A stretch of DNA of 64,000 nt. It comes from Sporosarcina globispora. GTDB taxonomy: Bacteria > Bacillota > Bacilli > Bacillales > Cytobacillaceae. Shown here in pieces: positions 53,723 to 61,936 of this stretch (position 1 is the stretch's first letter; every line of letters begins with the position of its first letter). Location of the stretch: assembly GCF_001274725.1 (NCBI RefSeq), contig NZ_LGUF01000007.1, forward strand, positions 4,033,039 to 4,097,038. The letters run 5' to 3'. Under the pieces are notes generated by a model. It worked only from the letters and a program-made list of their open reading frames with translations, was not told the origin of the DNA and did not search any database. The translations under genes were made by a program, and so were the position numbers.

Positions 53723-53956
53723 TTAGTGAAGGCGGTTTTTATTTTGAAGTTCTTTCAGCTTTTTCGGAGTTACGTCGTTTCCTTTCGGATCAACGATCGT
53801 TACGCCTTTCAGCGTGTTTAACATGCCGGAGCGGAAAGTTTCCAAATATTCTTTGCGAAGAGAAGTCTGCTCTTTCGCTTCTGCTTCTGTTAATCCAGAT
53901 TCCTTTGCCTTCTTTGCCAGTTCATTAATTCGGGCAAGTTTTTGTTTTGGCAGCAT
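53723..53956 (-). CDS. ynzC: UPF0291/DUF896 protein YnzC
   Basis: 77 aa, two helices, with the family pattern LARINELAKKAKESGLTEAE and KEYLETFRSGMLNTLKGVTI. It belongs to the SOS-linked yneA-yneB-ynzC group in B. subtilis. Function unknown. AAGGAGC precedes the ATG. Confidence 0.92.
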   Translation of the reverse strand: MLPKQKLARINELAKKAKESGLTEAEAKEQTSLRKEYLETFRSGMLNTLKGVTIVDPKGNDVTPKKLKELQNKNRLH

Positions 53957-54068
53957 ATATTAAAGCTCCTTTATATCAAAAGTTTACCTTTGGATATTCT
54001 GATAGAAGGTTCTATTATACAATAGCTTCAGCCATAGAACAATACTGAAACTCAAATGCATCATACTA

Positions 54069-54755
<687 letters not shown>

Positions 54756-55088
54756 TTATTCGTTAAAGTCTGAACTGGCAAGCTCTTTATATGGCTGATC
54801 ATCCAGTGCTTTAACTGGAATTACAATTTCATCGCCCGGAAAGATCCTCCCTGCCGCAATCTCATTATTTTGTTCTACCCAATTTATAAATTGATCAGTA
54901 GACAGCGAATGTTCAGACGAAAAATTCTCTGCAATCTTCCATAATGAGTCGCCTTCAGCAACTGTGACTTTCACAAACTTTTCCGTATCAGGCGTTTCTA
55001 TTTGCAAGAGCAAAATAAACGATGCTGCCAAGCTTAAAACGAAGAGAATAATAGCATAAGAATATGAATTCCACAATTTTTTCAACAT
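54756..55088 (-). CDS. yneA: cell division suppressor YneA
   Basis: 110 aa with one membrane helix (residues about 11-27; AIILFVLSLAASFILLL) and an external LysM-type wall-binding domain (VTVAEGDSLWKIAENFSSEH to PGDEIVIPVKAL). YneA delays septation when SOS is induced. It is divergent from lexA and shares LexA boxes with it. Confidence 0.92.
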   Translation of the reverse strand: MLKKLWNSYSYAIILFVLSLAASFILLLQIETPDTEKFVKVTVAEGDSLWKIAENFSSEHSLSTDQFINWVEQNNEIAAGRIFPGDEIVIPVKALDDQPYKELASSDFNE

Positions 55089-55107
55089 GATCCTTCACCT
55101 CTAAAAG

Positions 55108-55195
55108 AATATATGTTCGCATTTGATGTTTTTATTATAGACCGAACATTTGTTTCGTGTCAACAAAAATTCGAACTTATGTTTGTATCATATGG
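55108..55195. promoter_or_regulatory. LexA boxes in the yneA-lexA intergenic region
   Basis: CGAACATTTGTTTC (55143) fits the Bacillus box CGAACRNRYGTTYC at 13 of 14 positions. CGAACTTATGTTTG (55172) and, on the minus strand, CGAACATATATTC (about 55119-55107) are weaker. Three sites in 155 bp resemble B. subtilis. Confidence 0.82.
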
Positions 55196-55243
55196 TAATT
55201 GATGCTATAATTGAGACAACAAAAACATACGAGGTGCGTAAAG

Positions 55244-55867
55244 ATGGTGAAATTATCAAAAAGGCAGCAAGATATATTAGAGTTTATTAAAGAAGAAGTT
55301 AAATTGAGAGGCTATCCGCCTTCTGTTAGGGAGATCGGGGAAGCGGTCGGCCTGGCTTCAAGCTCAACAGTTCACGGCCATCTCGCTAGACTTGAAAGCA
55401 AAGGGCTGATTCGCAGAGACCCTACTAAACCGCGCGCCATTGAAATTTTAGATTTAGACGAGTCTTCGCACATCCCTAAGGTCAGTGCTGTTAATGTTCC
55501 AATTGTCGGTAAAGTAACTGCAGGGCAGCCGATAACGGCAATTGAGAATGTTGAAGAATACTTCCCTCTCCCAGAGAGGATGGCACCTGCTGACGAGCAT
55601 GTATTCATGCTGGAAATCATGGGAGAAAGTATGATTGAAGCGGGAATCCTGGATGGCGACTATGTCATTGTCAAACAGCAGAGCACTGCCAATAATGGAG
55701 ACATTGTGGTAGCTATGACAGAGGAAGATGAAGCGACAGTAAAGAGATTCTTTAAAGAAAAAGACTTTATCCGCCTTCAGCCGGAAAACTCGACAATGGA
55801 ACCTATTATCCTTCGAAATGTTTCCATTCTAGGCAAAGTAATAGGTGTATACCGCCACATGCATTAA
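55244..55867 (+). CDS. lexA: SOS repressor LexA
   Basis: The 207 aa repressor has an N-terminal winged helix ([40 protein letters not shown]) and a C-terminal S24 peptidase-like domain: cleavage site Ala-Gly in VTAGQP, Ser in MGESMIEAG and Lys in ATVKRFF. RecA filaments provoke self-cleavage. Start ATG 55244 follows GAGGTG; the frame opens further upstream at 55211. Confidence 0.96.
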   Translation: MVKLSKRQQDILEFIKEEVKLRGYPPSVREIGEAVGLASSSTVHGHLARLESKGLIRRDPTKPRAIEILDLDESSHIPKVSAVNVPIVGKVTAGQPITAIENVEEYFPLPERMAPADEHVFMLEIMGESMIEAGILDGDYVIVKQQSTANNGDIVVAMTEEDEATVKRFFKEKDFIRLQPENSTMEPIILRNVSILGKVIGVYRHMH

Positions 55868-55874
55868 GAGAATG

Positions 55875-55908
55875 ATAAAAAGCAAGCAGCAGCTGCTTGC
55901 TTTTTACT
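55875..55908 (+). terminator. lexA terminator
   Basis: AAAAAGCAAGCAG pairs exactly with CTGCTTGCTTTTT. Confidence 0.9.
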
Positions 55909-56151
55909 TTTGCCAATTTTAAGAAGGTTAACAGTTCCTATTACCTGGTACTATTACCAAAATCATACAAAAGTAGCTATTACCTTTCTTTTTGCACTAC
56001 GTTACAGTAATGTATGACTATTTTATTGTTCAGAAAATTCGGTATTTTTATGCATATTAATTGATATCTACTTTCTATATAATGGTAATACACCGAGAAT
56101 CAACCTAAGGTCGCTTGTCCAAAATCTCGACTTTAGGAGTGTGAAGAAAAA

Positions 56152-56436
56152 ATGTTTTTGAACATTACCTTCGCTTTGTTGATTGGTGGGCTGATTGGTG
56201 TCGTGGGACATATCCGGAAAGAAGGCAAAATGGTCAAACCCAGAAGGACAAAAAAATTCATCTATCTGGGGGTCTTTGAAGAAGTAATCATGGGGGCTTT
56301 GGCGGCTGTTTTTTTGGTCGTATCTTCAGATCCTGACTCTACCTTAAAGGTAGTGCTCCTGGCGGTGATTGCAGGATTTGGAGGAGATGCACTGCTGGCA
56401 TGTCTCGATTTCTTAAAGATCAGGCAGAAAGAATAG
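56152..56436 (+). CDS. DUF4257 family small membrane protein
   Basis: 94 aa with three hydrophobic segments (ITFALLIGGLIGVVGHI; VIMGALAAVFLVVSS; VVLLAVIAGFGGDALLACLD) and a positively charged first loop. It matches DUF4257 in length and pattern; role unknown. AGGAGTGTGAAG precedes the ATG and a hairpin CCTCGTTC/GAACGGGG with TTTTTT (56465-56493) follows. Confidence 0.8.
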   Translation: MFLNITFALLIGGLIGVVGHIRKEGKMVKPRRTKKFIYLGVFEEVIMGALAAVFLVVSSDPDSTLKVVLLAVIAGFGGDALLACLDFLKIRQKE

Positions 56437-56574
56437 AGATATACAGAAATATTAGATAGATCCTCCCTCGTTCATGTTGAACGGGGTTTTTTGTTAAGGC
56501 GGCCATAAGTAATAGTTCAAGTTTGCGGTAAAAAAGCCAATTGTAAGTGGAATAATATTTTAAAGAAGTTAGAC

Positions 56575-56752
56575 GTAGAAGCATTAAAGTATGGAGAGCT
56601 ATTCCTAATCATATGTTAAATTGGAAATCTGATGATGAAGCCTTTACATGTGCAGATGAGAGTAGCTTATCATGAGGCGGTACACACTGGACAAATTACT
56701 AGACTATATGAGAAATATGGGAATTAAACGTCCTGATATATGGGATTAATAT
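56575..56752 (+). pseudogene. DinB family remnant
   Basis: Two parts of one DinB protein survive: LRAIPNHMLNWKSDDEAFTC at about 56586-56645 and RVAYHEAVHTGQ then, after an extra A near 56695, LLDYMRNMGIKRPDIWD ending 56749. The HEAVHTGQLL metal-binding segment identifies the family. The middle is deleted and the frame shifted twice. Confidence 0.65.
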
Positions 56753-57013
56753 TGGATAGAACAAGACTTTATCTATGTCTTGTTTTTTATGCACTTCTCG
56801 ACTCACGGTGTCAATTTCTTCGGCTTTAACACGTCCAGTTCTTGCTTTTCGAGCAATCATATTGCCCGTTTCTATCTTTTCTCCTACAAATGCAATTTTA
56901 AGGTTAGAAATACCTCTTCCCTTATCCTGTTCACCACGTTTCTTTGGTTTTCTGTGAGTGATTACACGAAGACCATTCAAAGACTCACGAAAGAAGGTTT
57001 CATTGCTTTTCAC
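56699..57013 (-). CDS. hypothetical basic protein, doubtful
   Basis: 104 aa from GTG 57013 with AGAAGG 5 nt upstream. Basic (VITHRKPKKRGEQDKGRGIS), no known domain. Its end overlaps the DinB remnant on the other strand, and two ORFs run against it, so it may not be a gene. Confidence 0.35.
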   Translation of the reverse strand: MKSNETFFRESLNGLRVITHRKPKKRGEQDKGRGISNLKIAFVGEKIETGNMIARKARTGRVKAEEIDTVSREVHKKQDIDKVLFYPILIPYIRTFNSHISHIV

Positions 57014-57067
57014 AATGCCTTCTAACTGCCAGTATGTAATAGAGCAGCAAAATAAAATAAACTGCTC

Positions 57068-57391
57068 TTATTTTCTTTCTGCCTTATATAGTCGAACTCC
57101 AGAAGGATCATTTATATCATTTCCAAAATAGCTGCCCATTTTTTCATTTGTCAGCTCTTCTAATTTTCTGGTTGCTTTTCGAAATTCCAAATCCGTCAGC
57201 TGCCCTGTAGCAAAAAGAGAACATAATATAGCAAATCCTATAGCAGTTGTATCTACTTTAACTTCTATATTCATATCAATATCTGAATTCCCGCTGTGAC
57301 CAACGGAATTTATGGTTTCATTATCGTTAGTTATTTGATTTTTATTATTAATAAATCCGAATTTTTCCAAATTAATTCTTTTATTCGGCAT
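57068..57391 (-). CDS. hypothetical protein with spore/envelope-like composition
   Basis: 107 aa from ATG 57391 (AGGGTGGTG upstream). The N-terminal half is Asn/Asp/Thr-rich with alternating residues (NSDIDMNIEVKVDTTAIG); then one hydrophobic segment (AIGFAILCSLFATGQLTD) and a charged helix. It lies 54 bp after an Asp-rich gene, with a strong hairpin between (57410-57436). Family unknown. Confidence 0.5.
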   Translation of the reverse strand: MPNKRINLEKFGFINNKNQITNDNETINSVGHSGNSDIDMNIEVKVDTTAIGFAILCSLFATGQLTDLEFRKATRKLEELTNEKMGSYFGNDINDPSGVRLYKAERK

Positions 57392-57407
57392 TTTCAACAC
57401 CACCCTA

Positions 57408-57438
57408 TTAATAGGTGGGATATAAAAAAATATCCCAC
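57408..57438. terminator. hairpin between two small genes
   Basis: GGTGGGATAT pairs with ATATCCCACC around an A/T loop; T-rich on the minus strand. Confidence 0.65.
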
Positions 57439-57444
57439 CACTCC

Positions 57445-57768
57445 TTAAAAGTCTACATCAACATCAGTACTCTGATCTTGGTCATTCTCCTGATCTTGAT
57501 CGGCTCTTACACGTGCGTTACTCCTGCTGTTTAAACGAATATCCACTCGGGAATTTCCAGAGTTCGTAATTCTAGCACGGGCTATATTATTATTTTTATC
57601 AGTATTTCGAACGTCTGCTTCCGCATCTGCATCCGCATCCGCCCTATTATCTAAATCGTTATCAATGTCGGTATCTACATCTACATCGACGTTAGTATTG
57701 CCATTTCTTCTGCTGGAACCTCTAAAGAAACTTTGGTTTCCAAATCTATCACGCTTTCTTCTACTCAT
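57445..57768 (-). CDS. Asp-rich repetitive protein, 107 aa
   Basis: Starts MSRRKRDRFGNQSFFRGSSR behind GAAGGGAGGG. The middle is an alternating Asp repeat (NVDVDVDTDIDNDLDNRADA, DADAEADVRNTDK) and the end repeats QDQENDQDQSTDVDVDF. Such a basic head and acidic alternating repeat suggests an extended surface or spore-coat protein that may bind cations. The next gene carries a shorter stretch of the same style (DIDMNIEVKVD). Function unknown. Confidence 0.6.
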   Translation of the reverse strand: MSRRKRDRFGNQSFFRGSSRRNGNTNVDVDVDTDIDNDLDNRADADADAEADVRNTDKNNNIARARITNSGNSRVDIRLNSRSNARVRADQDQENDQDQSTDVDVDF

Positions 57769-58317
57769 TTTGTTCCCTCCCTTCGGTTTCATAATTTCAA
57801 TTTATTCATTTTTAGACAGGGTGTATAGACTCTTTGCCGAGTGTAATCGCCCTTTTTGGATAATAGCTGTTAATTTTTAAACTCAGCTTTTGTGTAGACT
57901 CGTCCTACATAATTATTAAGTGGGTGATAGCATATATTCAGAAGAATTGGATTTATTGAATGATATAAGTCTACTCCTCGCAGGGGAAATTTAGAAAAGT
58001 TCCCGCACTTTAATGGAATACACGTTGAGGAAGTTATTGAAGAAACATACTAATAAGCTCCTATTTCTTTATTAATTTTTGGGCATGGGATCTATGGACT
58101 GGATTTCATTAGTCTATATTTGTTCATTAGGTTGAACAATTAGGTAAACCTTATTTTGTCCAAATATAATACCCCCTCGAATCCAGTAGTATCAAGGGGT
58201 TTTATTCTTAGTACATGCTCATGTAGTGCTCGCGCTCCTATGGATGCACTTGCGTACGAAAGGACGATTGAAATATAGATACATGTCATTTCTCAGAAGG
58301 TGATGATCCACTGCTAA
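57769..58317. other. gene-poor stretch
   Basis: Holds short open remnants (one ending HVEEVIEETY near 58050) and a hairpin with T run ACCCCCTCG/CAAGGGGTTTT (58170-58205). No gene can be supported. Confidence 0.4.
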
Positions 58318-58521
58318 TTACCATTTCACTTCTTTATCGGAGCCAATGAGTTCCCTGCCGGTAGTATTTAAATAATACACATATTTGCCGTTGTGCATCT
58401 TAATGTGCAGAAAGTCTTTCATTCGGTTCAGTACTTTCAAAGCATTCCGATCAGTACCTAAACCATGCAGTATCTGGAGGTGTTCTCTTGAGGCAAAAAC
58501 CAATTTATCCAAACTTAACAA
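58318..58521 (-). pseudogene. replication-relaxation-like gene fragment
   Basis: From a TTG at 58521 (AGGAG 6 nt upstream) the product reads LDKLVFASREHLQILHGLGT DRNALKVLNRM (one line) to YYLNTTGREL and stops at 67 aa. This resembles the winged-helix start of replication-relaxation family proteins of plasmids and phages, which are usually over 200 aa, so it is truncated. Part of it is repeated at 60718-60858. Confidence 0.5.
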
Positions 58522-58582
58522 GATCTTCTCCTGCCGGCTCTTCTTTTTCTCGATACTCGACAACATTTTCTGGCGCTCCTTT
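58438..58582. repeat. duplicated segment, copy 1
   Basis: About 140 bp nearly identical to 60718-60858, covering the junction of the two small phage-like genes. Confidence 0.75.
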
Positions 58583-58681
58583 GACCAGGCTAATATAGCG
58601 CTCAACTTTTTCAACCTCTACCAGATCATCGGTATCTATCCGGCTCATCAGCTGCTGCAGCTTTAAAACACTTACCGGCAT
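58505..58681 (-). CDS. small phage/plasmid-like protein, 58 aa
   Basis: Starts MPVSVLKLQQLMSRIDTDDL at 58681 and ends EDLVKFG, overlapping the start of the replication-relaxation-like gene. One helical region (VEKVERYISLVKGA) is like small proteins encoded before such genes. Function unknown. Confidence 0.5.
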   Translation of the reverse strand: MPVSVLKLQQLMSRIDTDDLVEVEKVERYISLVKGAPENVVEYREKEEPAGEDLVKFG

Positions 58682-58801
58682 TCCATCCCCCCTTACGTGG
58701 AAAAAAATGCTCATAAATCTGGAAAATAGGTTCCCCTCCCCAGTGCCCCTAATCTGCAAAAAAGCTTTGACCGGGGGGAACCTAGAAATAATTTCAACTG
58801 G

Positions 58802-59269
58802 TTACACCAAACCTTTTTTAAACCAATATATATATATCTTTACAACATAAAGAATAATCATGTTGGTAATTAAACCAATGAACCAGTTCCAGTGAATATA
58901 GTGATACAATAAACTATATTTTTCGAGAAGATAAGAATAAGTTGTTATCCCCATTGAAAATAGTAAGTAGTATAAAAATGTTCCTCTTGCCGCTTTTTCT
59001 TTTGGATAAAAAAGTATAAAAAACACGGCAAATGTAGGATAAACAATATAATGCAATGAAAAGCTCATATTTGTCGCTTTATTAAATTCTCTATAAGGAA
59101 ACTCAACCAATCCAAATACCAATTGTAGATATTCATGTATCCATGCTATTGCATGAACAAATATAAAGGTTATCCAAGCTAACCTTTTACTTTCGATTGG
59201 AATATATCTTAACAACAAGTACAATGATAAAACCCACGAACATATTAAAATCAGGACTTCTCTGTTCAT
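58802..59269 (-). CDS. CBO0543-like integral membrane protein (1)
   Basis: 155 aa with five membrane helices (EVLILICSWVLSLYLLLRYI; AWITFIFVHAIAWIHEYLQL; YIVYPTFAVFFILFYP; TFLYYLLFSMGITTYSYLLE; WNWFIGLITNMIILYVVKIY). It is a paralogue of the gene just upstream and overlaps it by 4 bp (ATGA). It resembles CBO0543 family proteins of spore formers; function unknown. Confidence 0.72.
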   Translation of the reverse strand: MNREVLILICSWVLSLYLLLRYIPIESKRLAWITFIFVHAIAWIHEYLQLVFGLVEFPYREFNKATNMSFSLHYIVYPTFAVFFILFYPKEKAARGTFLYYLLFSMGITTYSYLLEKYSLLYHYIHWNWFIGLITNMIILYVVKIYIYWFKKGLV

Positions 59270-59757
59270 TTTAACTCCACCAAAATCAATCTTTTAGAAA
59301 ACCATCGATAAAATTTATCGTTTATATAGAGAGAAATCATTACTGTTACTAGTGTCCAATACCATTTCCATTCATGATACTCAACCAGTTTGGTATTAGA
59401 TTCTAATACAACCTCTAAGAAGGTAAAAAATCCAGCAAAGAAAACATAATACAATAGTGAGCCAAATCCTTTTTTATTCCTTGGAAAATACAAACTAAAA
59501 ATAATGGCGACTACCGGGAATAGGAAGAACTCAAAGGAAAAACTAGTCCTATTATATAAATTTGCCTTAGGATACAATTGAATCGGATATTCAATCCAAC
59601 CCATTTCTACTGCTATTAAACCAGCTGGCCATGTAATGACTTGTAGAAATAAAAAGATAACCCACGCTTCTCTAACCTTTTCTCTCGGTACTAATAGTTT
59701 GAGACACATGATACTTAGCAGTAATATTCCCAATATAATCCATCTTTCAAGATTCAT
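59266..59757 (-). CDS. CBO0543-like integral membrane protein (2)
   Basis: 163 aa, same helix pattern as the downstream paralogue, including the W..G loop GLIAVEMGWIEYPIQLYPKA and EFFLFPVVAIIFSLYFP. The pair forms a translationally coupled operon, probably from tandem duplication. Confidence 0.72.
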   Translation of the reverse strand: MNLERWIILGILLLSIMCLKLLVPREKVREAWVIFLFLQVITWPAGLIAVEMGWIEYPIQLYPKANLYNRTSFSFEFFLFPVVAIIFSLYFPRNKKGFGSLLYYVFFAGFFTFLEVVLESNTKLVEYHEWKWYWTLVTVMISLYINDKFYRWFSKRLILVELK

Positions 59758-59839
59758 TTAAGTCACCTTTCATTGGAACCATTTATAATATTTGTTCACA
59801 TAATTAAATAAATCGATACTACCACTTTTCATCATACTG

Positions 59840-60156
59840 CTACTTGTTTAGCTTATTATTTTTAAAATCTCGTCCATGTTCTATGTTATGACAATCAACA
59901 CAAACAGTCTCCAGGTTATCTTCATCGAGAGCCAGATCCGGATGATGCTCAAGCTCCTTGATATGGTGAACAGCCAGTTGGATCTTCTTTCGCTTGGCAC
60001 TCTCGCTGTATTCGTTTGTATCAATGCTTAAGCGCCCTTGCCGTTTACATTCCTGACTTCATAGTTGTCACGTTTCTTGATCTCTGCCCGAAGCTTCTTC
60101 CATTCGCCACAGTTATAAAATTTACTCTTTTGTTCCTGCGTTTTATATTCGTGCAT
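59840..60156 (-). pseudogene. phage-type HNH endonuclease, frameshifted
   Basis: MHEYKTQEQKSKFYNCGEWK KLRAEIKKRDNYE runs from 60156; a single missing T then shifts the frame and, restored, it continues CQECKRQGRLSIDTNEYSES to LAVHHIKELEHHPDLALDED NLETVCVDCHN (one line). This is the HNH nuclease usually beside phage terminase genes. With one base restored the length (318) is a multiple of three. Confidence 0.78.
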
Positions 60157-60229
60157 TACTCCAACTGCATCACCCTTCTTTTTCTTCAAAAATAAAAAAC
60201 ACCCTGGAAAGGATGCTTTAAATAAATTA

Positions 60230-60565
60230 TTATTCTTTCTTGAAAAACTCGTACTCTCTAATTATCTTTAAATATTTTCCTGTCTCCACTAATTCAATAA
60301 TTCCTTGATTTCCTTTTTTAAAAGCTGCTTCTTTTTCAATTGCATTTGGAAGTGCTCCATATCTAATTAAAAAAGCGACTATATATTTATTATCATTTTC
60401 TATGGCTAATTCCAAAGCAGACACTCCTGATTGAGATTTCGAATGTGGAGCAGCTCTGTACTTCTCAAAGCTCCTAATAACTCCTTCTACATCATTATTA
60501 AGAACATTAGAAATAAGTACTTTGCTTTCTGGTCTGTTTATCAAGTTATAGTCTGAATTTATCAT
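60230..60565 (-). CDS. ankyrin-repeat protein, 111 aa
   Basis: Contains one clear ankyrin unit (SGVSALELAIENDNKYIVAFLIRYGALPN as helix-turn-helix, shown here in part) and a degenerate one before it (LNNDVEGVIRSFEKY). Likely a protein-binding module; short proteins like this are sometimes immunity proteins of toxin systems, but no toxin adjoins. AAAGAGGAT precedes the ATG. Confidence 0.6.
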   Translation of the reverse strand: MINSDYNLINRPESKVLISNVLNNDVEGVIRSFEKYRAAPHSKSQSGVSALELAIENDNKYIVAFLIRYGALPNAIEKEAAFKKGNQGIIELVETGKYLKIIREYEFFKKE

Positions 60566-60717
60566 GATTGGCTATCCTCTTTCATTTGTGTTTCAATTGC
60601 ATATCTCCTAATTATGCGCAATAAAAACCAAATGGACAAATACTATCTTTCGTCAAATTATGACATCACCTTCTCCTTACAGCCCCGTTCACTCTTTTAT
60701 AAGAATCACGCCTTGTT

Positions 60718-60858
60718 TCCGATCAGTGCCCAATCCACGCAATATCTGGAGGTGTTCTCTTGAAGCAAAGATCAATTTATCCAAACTTAACAAGATCTTC
60801 TCCTGCCAGCTCTTCTTTTTCTCGATACTCGACAACATTTTCTGGTGCTCCTTTCATT
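60718..60858. repeat. duplicated segment, copy 2
   Basis: Near-identical to 58438-58582 in the same orientation. On the minus strand it encodes GAPENVVEYREKEELAGEDL then LDKLIFASREHLQILRGLGT before running out of frame, so both small genes are broken here. Confidence 0.75.
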
Positions 60859-60992
60859 GAAATGAACTTGTGGAACTTGTGAAATGAGGACTTTAGCGAA
60901 AAGCTAAAGGAATCTCACTCAAACTGAACCATTTAATACAAGCTATAACCCTTGAAAATGCTAATATTCGAACGGACAGGAGAACTGACTGC

Positions 60993-61548
60993 CTAAAACC
61001 CGATCACTAGGCTGCGAATAAGTAGGTTCTTAAATACAGCCCACCCGTGAACATTTAGAATGCACCCCAGACCAACTGCCCGAATAGTCGCTTCATTGAT
61101 CGGCACGCCGCATCTTTCTAAAATAAAGAGGCACATTAAGACAGCCCCTGTGCCCACAAAGAAGGTAAGTCCCCCGTACACCATGGACAATAACCCGGGA
61201 TCAGGAGCCATATAAGAATAACCAGAGACAAACTGATTAAAAGGTATAACCTCAACTCCACGTTTCTCTTCCTCCTTCAGTTTTCTTTTTAATTTGGCTG
61301 TCGTTTGATAATAAACTTCATCATAGCTTTCAATTCCGGCATCTACACATTTATTATCTTCCCAGATAGTTCATGATGGTCCAGCAATCATCTGCAGTTC
61401 TTGCACTAAAATACAGTTGATTAAGATAATCAGAGGAAAATAGAAATTCAGTTTCATCAAGATCATCTAATAGCGTTCCGGGTAATGAGCAAATCAATAT
61501 TATATTTCTACATAATGAATAAATGTCCAAAATACCACTTACGTTCAT
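60993..61548 (-). pseudogene. hypothetical membrane protein, frameshifted
   Basis: A first frame from 61548 (MNVSGILDIYSLCRNIILIC) ends in WTIMNYLGR near 61354; a second frame without start continues from about 61365 as WEDNKCVDAGIESYDEVYYQ, a charged helix (AKLKRKLKEEEKRGVEV) and two membrane helices (GGLTFFVGTGAVLMCLFILE; AVGLGCILNVHGWAVF), ending at 60993. One shift near 61357 would join them. I do not recognise the family. Confidence 0.4.
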
Positions 61549-61936
61549 AGTTCTTTATACACATTTTAATTAATTGGTTTTTATATTTTCATAAAATTCT
61601 ATTAATTATGTTTTATCCCCCCAATTTTAAGAGAAATAACTCCACTACAAAAATACAGATTTCGACAAAACCATAAATATTTTTCCAGAAATAACTTGAA
61701 ATTCTACTTTAATATTGTTTAATTGACAATTTTTTTAACCGAAATTTTCAATATATAAGTTTACCGAACTATGCTATATTCCCCCAATTTACGGGGATTT
61801 ATGGTGTATGTACAATTCTAATTGTATTTATTTACTCAGAATGGTTAGTAAATTGTAATTTTATTTAATTACTAATCTTTTAAAAGTAGTGAAATAAATA
61901 TAAAACTTAAATCAAATAAATAAAGGAGAAATGTTA
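61549..61936. other. AT-rich promoter region of the subtilase gene
   Basis: No gene. It contains TTGACA at 61723 but no clear -10 at good spacing, and AAAGGAG at 61922-61928 for the subtilase. Confidence 0.45.
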
